Origin: Candidatus Zipacnadia bacterium | Lineage (GTDB): Bacteria; Armatimonadota; Zipacnadia; Zipacnadales; UBA5352 | Length of the DNA: 64,000 nt | NCBI GenBank assembly: GCA_029821735.1 | Contig: JALGSU010000020.1 | Coordinates: 62,001 to 126,000 of the forward strand | Reading direction: 5' to 3' | In this document: positions 1 through 7,143 of the stretch, one piece after another | Numbering within the stretch: the first letter of the stretch is position 1 | Layout of the letters: each line of letters opens with the position of its first letter | The notes under the pieces: generated by a model | Told to the model about the DNA's origin: nothing | What the model saw: only the letters and a program-made list of their open reading frames with translations | Database searches by the model: none | Position numbers and translations under genes: made by a program

Positions 1-2
1 GG

Positions 3-368
3 CGCACCGTGACGGTTGTCTCGCTTCTGCTATCCGCACCCTTCTTCTTCGGCTTCGTGCACTTCGGCCTGCCTTGGGGCTATCTGCTCATAGCTCTCGC
101 GGGCTTCCTCGGGCAGATGTCCGTGTCGGTGAACATCGTGCAGGGGCAGGAGTTGATCCCGGCGGGACCTGGAGTTGCCTCGTCGCTGACCATGGGCGCG
201 GCGTGGGGAGTGGCCGGGCTGTCGATGCCCATCGTGGGCTGGCTGGTGGATCACCAGGGGCCGGGCCCGACGCTGGCGATGCTGGGGTGGCTGATGGTTG
301 GCGCCGCAGTGCTGGCGGCGTTCGTGCCGGACAAGCCGGCGGAAGAATCGGTGTCGACCGACGCTTAG
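3..368 (+). CDS. MFS transporter, C-terminal part (5' end outside window)
   Basis: The reading frame enters from the left edge, so only the last 120 or so residues are visible. They hold three hydrophobic membrane segments separated by short loops. The stretch around QELIP, followed by a Gly/Ala-rich helix and a loop with GWLVDHQG, resembles the C-terminal half of fosmidomycin-resistance-type (Fsr-like) major facilitator exporters. The protein would sit in the inner membrane and export a small molecule by proton antiport; the substrate cannot be told. The tail after the last helix is short and acidic. It converges with the esterase gene on the opposite strand, 12 bases away. Confidence 0.75.
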   Translation, partial: RTVTVVSLLLSAPFFFGFVHFGLPWGYLLIALAGFLGQMSVSVNIVQGQELIPAGPGVASSLTMGAAWGVAGLSMPIVGWLVDHQGPGPTLAMLGWLMVGAAVLAAFVPDKPAEESVSTDA

Positions 369-380
369 GGGACGGCGTCC

Positions 381-1460
381 CTACTCCTCAGCAGGGAAGA
401 ACTTGGCGCTGAAGAACGCGACCATGTCCCCGTAAGGGTCCTCCGCCTCGACGTCAGGACAGACCAGGACGCACTCGATCCCCAACTCATCCATCTTCGC
501 CTTCAGGTGCACGCCATAGACGCCGGAATGGGCCACCTGATTGGCTGTCGCCTCCGGACCCGGCGGGGTGCTCGGCAGAGAATACATTGCGTACGTCGGT
601 GCGTCGTCGGCAGTCAGATGGTTAATCGGCGAGGCCTCGGTCATCTGCGCCTGCACTTCGGGGTCGTCGAACTGCGCGTCATCGGACAGGCCGAACATCT
701 TGGCCAGCGCCGGGTGGATGGTGATAGGCGCGCCGAGCCACTCGCCGGTGACGCCGAGCTCGAGACTGATCGGGCCGGCTCTCGGCGCGAGGCAGGTCAG
801 GCGAGTGGACTGGCGCAGCACCGGGTCCTCATTGTCCGGGTCGGCCAGGTCCTCGTGATACGCCAGCCACATCGACGTTGTCGCTCCAGCCGAGCCACCA
901 GTCGCGCCCACGCGCTCGGGGTCGAGATTGCACTCGGCAGCGTGGTGGCGCAGGAACTGGATCGCGCGCCCGGCATCGGTCATTGGCGCGGGGAAGGGCT
1001 CGATGGTGCTGTAGCGGTAGTTGATGGCCGCCACCGAAATCCCCGCAGCCAGCAGGGCCTCCAGGCTGTTTCGCGAGATCGTCGACTTATCGCCACCAAC
1101 CCAGCCGCCACCGTGAATATACGCCACCAGCGGCCGTGGGCCATCGCCCTCGGCGAGCCAAAGGTCGAGGAAGTTGCGCTCGAAAGATCCGTACGCAAGG
1201 TCCGCGAAGTCGGGAGCGGGCTTGCCGGCCTCATATTCAGCTTGCTTTGCCCGGCGCTCCTCGAGCTTCTCGCGGAACGCGGCCGCTTCGGTCGCGGTCA
1301 GCACACCGTCGCGGTCCGCGTCGGCCTGCGGGTATCTCTCGAGCCACTGGGCGAGGCGCTCGTTGGTCTCGCTGGTCTGCTCCTGCGCGACAACCGGCGC
1401 GAGCGCCAGGCAGGCAAGCAGCATCATCATCAATACGCGGGTGACCGAGTTGCGGGCCAT
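381..1460 (-). CDS. Secreted alpha/beta-hydrolase esterase with EF-hand-like loop
   Basis: A 359-residue protein with a clear signal peptide (residues 1-26, ending VVAQ). Residues about 47-58 (DADRDGVLTATE) form an EF-hand or dockerin-like calcium loop. The hydrolase part carries the oxyanion-hole motif HGGGW (116-120) and the nucleophile elbow GGSAG with Ser190, as in hormone-sensitive-lipase-type or BD-FAE carbohydrate esterases. It probably removes acyl groups from glycans or other esters outside the cytoplasm. The ATG at 1460 was chosen because it starts the signal peptide and has AAGGGAG upstream; the frame stays open to 1556, but that extension would bury the signal. Substrate unknown. 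Confidence 0.75.
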   Translation of the reverse strand: MARNSVTRVLMMMLLACLALAPVVAQEQTSETNERLAQWLERYPQADADRDGVLTATEAAAFREKLEERRAKQAEYEAGKPAPDFADLAYGSFERNFLDLWLAEGDGPRPLVAYIHGGGWVGGDKSTISRNSLEALLAAGISVAAINYRYSTIEPFPAPMTDAGRAIQFLRHHAAECNLDPERVGATGGSAGATTSMWLAYHEDLADPDNEDPVLRQSTRLTCLAPRAGPISLELGVTGEWLGAPITIHPALAKMFGLSDDAQFDDPEVQAQMTEASPINHLTADDAPTYAMYSLPSTPPGPEATANQVAHSGVYGVHLKAKMDELGIECVLVCPDVEAEDPYGDMVAFFSAKFFPAEE

Positions 1461-1534
1461 CGTGGGCAGGCTCCCTTCGTACCCAACAGCGCATACAGGT
1501 CGAGATACACGAAGGTTCGACGCGGGCATTGGGT

Positions 1535-1563
1535 TTGACCTGCCTGGATGGGCCATCTACAAT
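1535..1563 (+). promoter_or_regulatory. Sigma-70-like promoter for the acyltransferase gene
   Basis: TTGACC at 1535-1540 and TACAAT at 1558-1563, separated by 17 bases, match the consensus in 5 of 6 positions each. Transcription would start near 1570, about 30 bases before the ATG at 1601. Confidence 0.55.
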
Positions 1564-1600
1564 TGGGCGTCATCAGACGGACCCCGGCGAGGTGATCGAG

Positions 1601-2062
1601 ATGTTCTGGCGCACCTGGGAGGGCATGCAGTCGCGCCGCTGCTACCGTTGGCAGTGGCTGCGCTGCATCCTGATCAACAAGTGGGCGATGGGCCTGCCCC
1701 ACATCAACATGCGGCTGCGCAAGTTCCTGCTGCGCCTGGGCGGGATTCGCATCGGTGCCGGTGGCTTCATAGGCATGGACGGCTGGTTCGAGGAGTGCTA
1801 CCCGCACCGTGTGCAGATCGGTGACAACGTGACCATCTCATTCCGGGTCACGCTGGTCGCGCACGGGCCGCGTCGCACCGAAGACATGCGAATCATCCTC
1901 GAGGACGGGGTCTATATCGGCTGCAACACCACCGTGCTGGCGGGAGTCACCATCGGCGCGGGCGCCAAGATCGGGGCGGGGTCGATCGTCACGAAGGACA
2001 TTCCGCCGGGAGCGACGGCGGCCGGGAATCCGTGCCGGGTGCTCCGGCAGGCGGATCAGTAG
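1601..2062 (+). CDS. Hexapeptide-repeat (left-handed beta-helix) acyltransferase
   Basis: A 153-residue protein. Residues from about 48 onward show the [LIV]-G-X4 hexapeptide pattern (IRIGAGGFIG, VQIGDNVTIS, VYIGCNTTVLAGVTIGAGAKIGAGSIVTKDIPPG), typical of trimeric acetyl- or acyl-CoA transferases that modify sugars in surface polysaccharide. The segment VAHGP carries the likely catalytic histidine. Members usually run 160-220 residues, so this is short but complete. The ATG at 1601 is preceded by GAGGTG at a good distance and lies downstream of the 1535 promoter, which rules out the earlier in-frame start at 1529. Its stop overlaps, tail to tail, the original stop of the neighbouring sugar-phosphate transferase gene, which fits a shared role in exopolysaccharide. 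Confidence 0.75.
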   Translation: MFWRTWEGMQSRRCYRWQWLRCILINKWAMGLPHINMRLRKFLLRLGGIRIGAGGFIGMDGWFEECYPHRVQIGDNVTISFRVTLVAHGPRRTEDMRIILEDGVYIGCNTTVLAGVTIGAGAKIGAGSIVTKDIPPGATAAGNPCRVLRQADQ

Positions 2063-3404
2063 GCGCCGCGGCCGAGGATAACCACCGGGATCGTGCGCAG
2101 GACGATCACCACGTCCAGCAGCAATGAGCGGTTATTGATGTAGAAGAAGTCGTACTCGATGTTCTCCGCGAGCGGCAGGTCCTTGCGGCCGAGGACGGCG
2201 TGTAGCGCTCCACCAGGAAAGGCATCTCCGGGCGCGGACCAACCAGACTCATTTCGCCGCGCAGGATGTTCAGAAGCTGAGGCAACTCGTCGAGGCTGTA
2301 CTTGCGCAGCCAGCGACCAAAGGGCGTCACCCGCTCGTCATCTTCGTCGGTGGGCGCGGGCGCGTAGGGGTCTGCCGAAGGGCGCATGGTGCGGAACTTG
2401 AGCATCACGAAGGGCTCGCCATGCAGGCCCACTCGTGTCTGGCGGAACACAGCACTCGCGCCCGTCTCACGGCGGATCACGACCGCCGCGATCAGCCATA
2501 CCGGCCACGACGCCACGAGGGCCAGCAGGCCGACGACAATGTCGAGAAGGCGCTTGATGCCGGCCTGCCACCAGGGGAAGTGGCGACGTTCCAGCGGCAG
2601 CACCTGCAGATCGGCGAAGTCGGTGAACTCGGCCGAACCCACCAGCATGTGCAGCGGGCCGGCGATGAGATTGAACTGCACCGGCAGGTCGCGGCAGGTA
2701 GAGACCATCGCCATTAGTCGGTCGACGTCCAGGTCAGCGCGTGCGACGAGCACCTCATCAATGTCATGCTCCTGCACGATGCGGGGCAGATCGTCGAAGC
2801 CGCCCAGCACCGGGTAGCCGCCGACGTCGTCAGGCGCGCCATTGACGGATACGAAGCCGGCGAGTTCGTAGCCGAGGGTCTGGTAGCGGCTGATGCGGTC
2901 GGCGACGATCGTGGCCAACTCGCCGCAACCGACGATGGCCGCGCGCGAATCGTTCTCGCCACGAATGAGCGCCCGGCGGCGGTGCATCGCGAACACACCG
3001 CGCTCGGCGGTAGCCAGGACCAGGCCAGCGATCCAGAAGAAGATCAGCATTGCGCGCGAGTAGTCAGTGTGGCTGAGGAATGAGCAGGCGGCGACGTAGA
3101 TGGTCGCGGCGCTGACGGCGCCAAAGAGCGCCTGGAATTCCGCGAGAGGCGACTGGAAGCGGCGGATGCTGTAGAGGTCCCGGTGCAGAAAGCCCGCCAG
3201 CCATAGGAGAGCGACCACGGGAGCCGCCCTGAGATACAATTCCAGTGGATGGCCGAGGGGGGCGAGGACCGATGTGGGCGTATGCAGGCGCATGTAGTAG
3301 GCCGCGACGACTGCACCAAAGCACACAGCAGTGTCGCATACCACCATGGAGGCGGCCATGCGGCGCTCGAATGCCTGTCGAGGCGAGAGGGTCGGTCGGC
3401 TCAT
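2056..3404 (-). pseudogene. Polyprenyl glycosylphosphotransferase, broken by an internal deletion
   Basis: The intact part encodes an N-terminal membrane segment with a CoA-binding-like domain and then the bacterial sugar transferase domain (KRLLDIVVGL, VMLKFRTMR, SLDELPQLLNILRGEMSLVGPRPE). Such enzymes load the first sugar phosphate onto undecaprenyl phosphate for exopolysaccharide or O-antigen. After VERYTP the frame turns to nonsense and stops at 2106, but the family's C-terminus (GRKDLPLAENIEYDFFYINNRSLLLD and on to RGAY) follows in another frame and ends at 2056. By comparison with the family, roughly 18 codons, the PGITG-W-QV stretch, are missing at about 2196, with a frame change. The product would lack an essential part of the catalytic domain. 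An assembly error is possible. Confidence 0.8.
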
Positions 3405-3415
3405 GATGTTGCGGC

Positions 3416-4162
3416 TCAGGCGCGGCTGGCCGGCTCCCCGTTGCGGGGCATCAGTGTCATGTCAATGCTCTGGCTAACGCCATCGCCGCCGGGAATGGCC
3501 CGAACCGCCACATGCCAGCTTCCCATATCTTCGTCGGCGAGATGGATGGTGCCCACGGACGGCTCAGTGATCCAGTATGGGATGTTGGCCATGAGTTTGA
3601 AGCGGCGACAGAGTGGGCCGAACAAGTCGGCCTCCACTTCTCTGATAACGCGCCACGCGCCGCCCAGTTCCACCTCGGCCCGACCACCGTCAGCGTCGCC
3701 CTGGATGCGCACCTCACGGGACCCCATGCGTATCGCCTCGAAGAGGATGTCCCGTCCGGCTTCGACCGCAGGCGCGGGCGCGGCACGCTCGGCGAGTTCA
3801 GCGAGGTGCTCGCGGTCCGTGCGGCTTACACCGATCTCGCTGGCCAGTTGCAGGCAACCGGCGGTGTTGATCAGCGCGTCGGGGAGGCGCTCGTAGGCCT
3901 CGCCGGCGAGCGCGGCGCTGCGCACCAGAGCGGGGAAGACGTCGCCGCGGCGGCCCATGCACTGAGCGAGTGACTCGCCACCGCGCACCTCGCGCTCGAG
4001 GCCGAGAGAGACCTCAGCAAGCGGGGCGATCTCCTCGGCCACAACCTGCAAAGCGGCGAGCACTGGCACGTCGAGGTCGAGCAGCGTGCCCAGTTCGCGA
4101 CACCACAGCGCGACGAGGGCGTCGCCCGGCGTGTCCTCGGTTCGGGCCATCCTCACCACCAC
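3416..4162 (-). CDS. Chimera of type II secretion F-type domain and GspE/PilB N-type domain
   Basis: A 248-residue cytoplasmic protein with no signal peptide or membrane segment. Residues about 14-105 (ELGTLLDLDVPVLAALQV, then GGESLAQCMGRRGDVFPALV and LAGEAYERL) follow the pattern of one cytoplasmic helical-bundle domain of GspF/PilC. Residues about 137-210 (DILFEAIRMGSREVRIQ, then RFKLMANI and GTIHL) follow the N2 domain of GspE/PilB secretion ATPases, where the usual text is EA-x-R-x-ASDIHI and R-x-K-x-MA. The Walker A and B part of the ATPase is absent. Function is unknown; it may be an adaptor or regulator, not a motor. It lies 11 bases upstream of the broken sugar transferase and 12 bases downstream of the FMN reductase, in one transcriptional direction. 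The domain calls rest on motif reading only. Confidence 0.6.
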   Translation of the reverse strand: MVVRMARTEDTPGDALVALWCRELGTLLDLDVPVLAALQVVAEEIAPLAEVSLGLEREVRGGESLAQCMGRRGDVFPALVRSAALAGEAYERLPDALINTAGCLQLASEIGVSRTDREHLAELAERAAPAPAVEAGRDILFEAIRMGSREVRIQGDADGGRAEVELGGAWRVIREVEADLFGPLCRRFKLMANIPYWITEPSVGTIHLADEDMGSWHVAVRAIPGGDGVSQSIDMTLMPRNGEPASRA

Positions 4163-4174
4163 TTTCCGGGGAGT

Positions 4175-4741
4175 TCAGGCTCGCATCGTGCGCACGGCGT
4201 CGGCACCCTTGTCACGAGCTTCGGCGAGCGCGTCGGGCAACTGCGCGACCTCGCCCCACTTGGCCACCGCCGCGCCGACGTCGCCGAGATACCTGGCCTT
4301 AAAGCCGCGCGCCCAGGCCTTGATGGGCTCAGTCACCCAGTGACTCTCATCAGAGGTCGGGTGGCCCCAGGCGGTGACGACGAAGAAGCCCGCACCCTCC
4401 ATGCCCTCGCGCAACCACGGAGCCATGTAATACGCGGAGAAGCGATCCGCCAGGCACTTGAGCTGGCCGGTGACGCCCTGCCAGTAGACAGGGGACGCGA
4501 AGACCACGATGTCGGCGGTGATGAGGCGATCGAACACACCGCGGGCATCGTCATCGAGGCGCAGGTCCGAGCGCATCGACCAGTCATCGCCCACCGGACC
4601 GATGGGGCGGATGTTCAGGTCATCAAGGTATATCTTCTCACATTCGGCGCCCTCGGCGTGCGCGCCCTCAATGAAGGCGTCGGTGAGCAGATCGGTGTTG
4701 CCACCCTTGCGGGGGCTGCCCATCAGAGCGATGAGTTTCAT
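4175..4741 (-). CDS. Flavodoxin-like NAD(P)H-dependent FMN reductase
   Basis: A 188-residue protein starting MKLIALMGSPRKGGNTDLL, the phosphate-binding loop of NADPH-dependent FMN reductase or flavodoxin-fold iron-sulfur flavoproteins. The second flavin-contact region ASPVYWQGVTGQLKCLADR (about 95-113) is also typical. It would reduce flavin or a quinone-type substrate in the cytoplasm. There is no cysteine cluster of the iron-sulfur flavoprotein type. The ATG at 4741 has GGGAGGG upstream and fits the family start; the frame stays open to 4891, overlapping the SPFH gene. It is the fourth gene of the minus-strand row that starts at 6807. Confidence 0.8.
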   Translation of the reverse strand: MKLIALMGSPRKGGNTDLLTDAFIEGAHAEGAECEKIYLDDLNIRPIGPVGDDWSMRSDLRLDDDARGVFDRLITADIVVFASPVYWQGVTGQLKCLADRFSAYYMAPWLREGMEGAGFFVVTAWGHPTSDESHWVTEPIKAWARGFKARYLGDVGAAVAKWGEVAQLPDALAEARDKGADAVRTMRA

Positions 4742-4788
4742 GGCTGATACGGACCCTCCCATCCAAGGCGGACGGCTGACGCCGATGG

Positions 4789-5826
4789 CTAATCCGTACG
4801 GGCGCCGCACTCCGGGCAGAACTTCGCGCCGGGAGGCACCGGGTGGCCGCTCGGGCACGTGCCGGTCGGCTCGGGCATGCGTTCGCCGCACTGCGCGCAG
4901 AAACGGGCCTCGGCCGCGACCACGTGCCCGTTGGGGCAGGTCCGCCCCATCGGTGTGGCCACGCCAGGCACGGCGGCCTGCTGGGGGCTGAGGGACTGGG
5001 CCATCATCTGGGCCATTGCCATCCCGAGGCCGAGACCGGCGCCGGTCGCAGCAGAGCCGCCACCCGCGCCACCAGCCTGCGAGATCTCGCCGATGGCCTT
5101 GGCAGTTCGGTAGCGCGTGAAGTTGTCCATGTCGCCGACCGCATTCATGCGCGTGCGCTCGTCAATCATCTCGACGACCTCATCCGGCGGGCTGACCGCG
5201 TCAATGAGGAAGTCCTCGAGTTGCAGCCCGTAGTTGCGGAAGTCGTCAGTGAGGCGGGCCTTGGCCGCTGAGCCGAGTTCGTCATAGCGGCCCGCCAGAT
5301 CATAGACGCTGTCGAGCGTCTCGCCGAGAACATCGTTGAAGCGGGCCACGATGAAGTCGCGCAGCCAGGCACCGACGCTCTCGGTGTCGTAGCGATGCTC
5401 GGTGCCGACCACCTTGTTGACAAAGAGTTGGGGGTCAATGACGCGCATGGTGAAGATCCCGTAAGCGCGCAGGCGGACCGGCCCGAGCTCGTCGTCGCGG
5501 AAGATCACCGGCGAGGGCGTGCCCCACTTGAGGTTGGTGAAAGTCCGCATATTGACGAAGTAGACCTCGGCCTGGAAGGGCGTGCGGCCGCCGAACGGGA
5601 TGTTAATGATCTGCTGCAGCAGCGGGATGTTGGCGGTGCTCAGCGTGTGCCGACCCGGTCCGAAGACGTCAAGCCCCTTGCCATCGCGATAGAACACCGC
5701 CATCTGACTCTCGCGGACGGTGAGCTGTGAGCCCAGGCGGATGTTCGCCTGACCATACTGCGGCCAGCGATGGACAATGTCTTCGCCGGTCAGGTCGGTC
5801 CATTCAACCACATCTATAGCTGGCAT
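4789..5826 (-). CDS. SPFH/Band-7 protein with two C-terminal zinc ribbons
   Basis: A 345-residue protein without a signal peptide. Residues about 1-245 match the SPFH (prohibitin/Band 7) fold of the YdjI or virion-core-protein-like subgroup: the RESQMAVFYRDGKGLDVFGPGRHTL segment near the N-terminus and a long helical stretch with DAVSPPDEVVEMIDERTRM. A Gly/Ala-rich linker follows, then two zinc ribbons, each with a C-P-x-GH half and a FC-x-x-CG half (about 293-313 and 321-341). Such proteins form membrane-associated scaffolds linked to envelope stress. The two flanking genes upstream, a DUF4178-like gene and a coiled-coil gene, are usual partners of this subgroup, as recalled from the family. 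Start ATG with GAGGCTGAGACG upstream. Confidence 0.8.
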   Translation of the reverse strand: MPAIDVVEWTDLTGEDIVHRWPQYGQANIRLGSQLTVRESQMAVFYRDGKGLDVFGPGRHTLSTANIPLLQQIINIPFGGRTPFQAEVYFVNMRTFTNLKWGTPSPVIFRDDELGPVRLRAYGIFTMRVIDPQLFVNKVVGTEHRYDTESVGAWLRDFIVARFNDVLGETLDSVYDLAGRYDELGSAAKARLTDDFRNYGLQLEDFLIDAVSPPDEVVEMIDERTRMNAVGDMDNFTRYRTAKAIGEISQAGGAGGGSAATGAGLGLGMAMAQMMAQSLSPQQAAVPGVATPMGRTCPNGHVVAAEARFCAQCGERMPEPTGTCPSGHPVPPGAKFCPECGARTD

Positions 5827-5866
5827 CGTCTCAGCCTCCTGTTCGTGCGCGGCCGTCTGATGATCG

Positions 5867-6283
5867 TCAGGTGAAGCTCAGATCCACACGCGCGGGCTCG
5901 AGAGGGACCCCGAGCACCGCGTAATCATCGTCGAGAGTATCCACGCATAGCGCAACGCGCCCGTCTTCAGCGTCATACCAGCGGACCTCGCCGCGACCAT
6001 ACTTGCGTCGGCCGCCGGCAGAGGCGCGCTCGGTGCGCACCGTCGCATCCCAGCTTAGCGACAGACCGGAGTCGTCCAGCCCGGCCGGGTCGGTGGGCGA
6101 CAGCTCGTACAGCCCCTCGTCCTCGACCTGCAGGAGCGAGTACCCCTCGCCCCCGAGCTCGGGGCGTACGGCGACCTTCTGGAAGGTCAGCCGATCAGTC
6201 CTGCCAACGAGGACCTCGGTGACCGTGCAGTCAGCCCCATCGATGATGAGGCGATCGCCAAGCTGGAGCCAGTGGCTGGACAT
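5867..6283 (-). CDS. DUF4178-like small beta-rich protein
   Basis: A 138-residue protein, acidic and beta-strand rich, with no signal or membrane segment. The opening WLQLGDRLIIDGADCTVTEVLVGR and the alternating aromatic strands later (RGEVRWYDAEDGRVALCVDTLDD) resemble DUF4178 domains, which often occur next to SPFH or YdjI-type genes. The ATG at 6283 has GGGAGCAACC upstream and lies 14 bases after the stop of the coiled-coil gene, so the two are probably cotranscribed and translated in sequence. The molecular function of this family is not established; an accessory to the SPFH scaffold is the contextual guess. Confidence 0.5.
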   Translation of the reverse strand: MSSHWLQLGDRLIIDGADCTVTEVLVGRTDRLTFQKVAVRPELGGEGYSLLQVEDEGLYELSPTDPAGLDDSGLSLSWDATVRTERASAGGRRKYGRGEVRWYDAEDGRVALCVDTLDDDYAVLGVPLEPARVDLSFT

Positions 6284-6297
6284 GGTTGCTCCCCGCC

Positions 6298-6807
6298 TCA
6301 GGGCACGAGTTCGGCAGCGACCCGCTCGCGCTCCTCGACCATGTCGGCGAGGGCCTCGATAGCCTCGTCGAGCGCCGCAAGGCCGGCCTCTTGGTCATCG
6401 GCGTGGGCGAGGGCCTCGGCCGCGTCGTTGACCTCGCCGATGAAGCCGCGCAGTGACAGGTCATACTCGTAGAAGCGTTGCAGGTCGTCCTCGCCGATCT
6501 TCACGGCATCGAAGAAGCCGGTGTAGCCATAGTCGGCGTAGCGGAGCTTGTCGGCCGCGCGTCGCAGGCGACCGGCAATCCGGTCGAGGTCATCGAGCAG
6601 GTCAATCTCGCCGGCGCGTGACCAGCCGCCCGCGATCCTCTCGAGCCCCGCAACCGTCGCGTCGAGTTCCGCGCACAAATGGTCGCGCAAGAGCTTGTCG
6701 GCAGCCCGGCGATTCTCCTGCTTGAGGTACCCCTCGAAGCCCGGAATGCCCTTGAGCAACTTCTCCAGCGCGCCCTCGTCCGCCTCGATCCGATCATGGA
6801 AGTCCAT
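6298..6807 (-). CDS. Unknown coiled-coil / helical-bundle protein
   Basis: A 169-residue, almost entirely helical, acidic protein with heptad-like spacing (LLRDHLCAELDATVAGLERI, then LLDDLDRIAGRLRRAADKL, then a C-terminal helix rich in Ala, Glu and Asp). No signal peptide, membrane segment or catalytic motif is seen. The ATG at 6807 has CGGAGGTG upstream; the frame runs open to 7008, but that extension covers the G-rich repeat and is not believable as protein. It is the first gene of the minus-strand row with DUF4178-like, SPFH, FMN reductase, the GspF/GspE chimera and the sugar transferase. Similar helical proteins accompany SPFH genes elsewhere, but I do not recognise a named family. Confidence 0.6.
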   Translation of the reverse strand: MDFHDRIEADEGALEKLLKGIPGFEGYLKQENRRAADKLLRDHLCAELDATVAGLERIAGGWSRAGEIDLLDDLDRIAGRLRRAADKLRYADYGYTGFFDAVKIGEDDLQRFYEYDLSLRGFIGEVNDAAEALAHADDQEAGLAALDEAIEALADMVEERERVAAELVP

Positions 6808-6890
6808 GGGCCAGCACCTCCGGTGACTCTGTGCCGCACTTCCCGTAGGAGAGATGTTCGCCTCCGGGGGGCGCTGCTCCTCTTGACGGC

Positions 6891-6922
6891 GGGGAATAGG
6901 GAACGGGGAGTGGGCAATGGGG
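6891..6922 (+). repeat. G-quadruplex-type G-run repeat in intergenic region
   Basis: Five runs of three or four G (6891, 6899, 6905, 6912, 6919) are separated by 3-4 base loops, which fits the G-quadruplex motif on the + strand. The units look like degenerate copies of GGGRAY. It lies in the 336-base region (6808-7143) between the divergent coiled-coil gene and cinA. The rest of that region holds the cinA promoter near 7019-7048 and nothing else I recognise. Confidence 0.6.
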
Positions 6923-7018
6923 AACGGCACGACGGCCGGCAGCGGTGAGGAGCACGTGAGGGCCGTGGGGAGAGGAGGTGAAAGCCGACTTTGGGGCGAA
7001 CCGTTCACCCGCTGGGGT

Positions 7019-7048
7019 TTGACAATACCGTTGTCAACGCACTATACT
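7019..7048 (+). promoter_or_regulatory. cinA-recA promoter with overlapping perfect dyad operator
   Basis: TTGACA (7019-7024) and TATACT (7043-7048) are spaced by 18 bases, a near-consensus sigma-70 promoter. The -35 box is part of a perfect inverted repeat, TTGACAA-N5-TTGTCAA (7019-7037), so a dimeric repressor bound there would cover the -35 element. It does not match the Bacillus LexA box, which has GAAC-N4-GTTC. Transcription would start near 7055, leaving a leader of about 90 bases before cinA. Confidence 0.6.
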
Positions 7049-7143
7049 CTCCGTACTGCCCTGTGTCGCGCGGTATCACGAGAAGGTCCGCGCCTGGTAA
7101 GCAACCGCAGGGATGAATATATACGTTGGATGGGACTCACAAC

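Noticed and set aside
6998-7006. GAACCGTTC as a LexA box near the recA-block promoter
   Set aside because: The half sites match, but the spacer is one base instead of four, so LexA could not bind in the known way. The dyad at 7019 is the better candidate.
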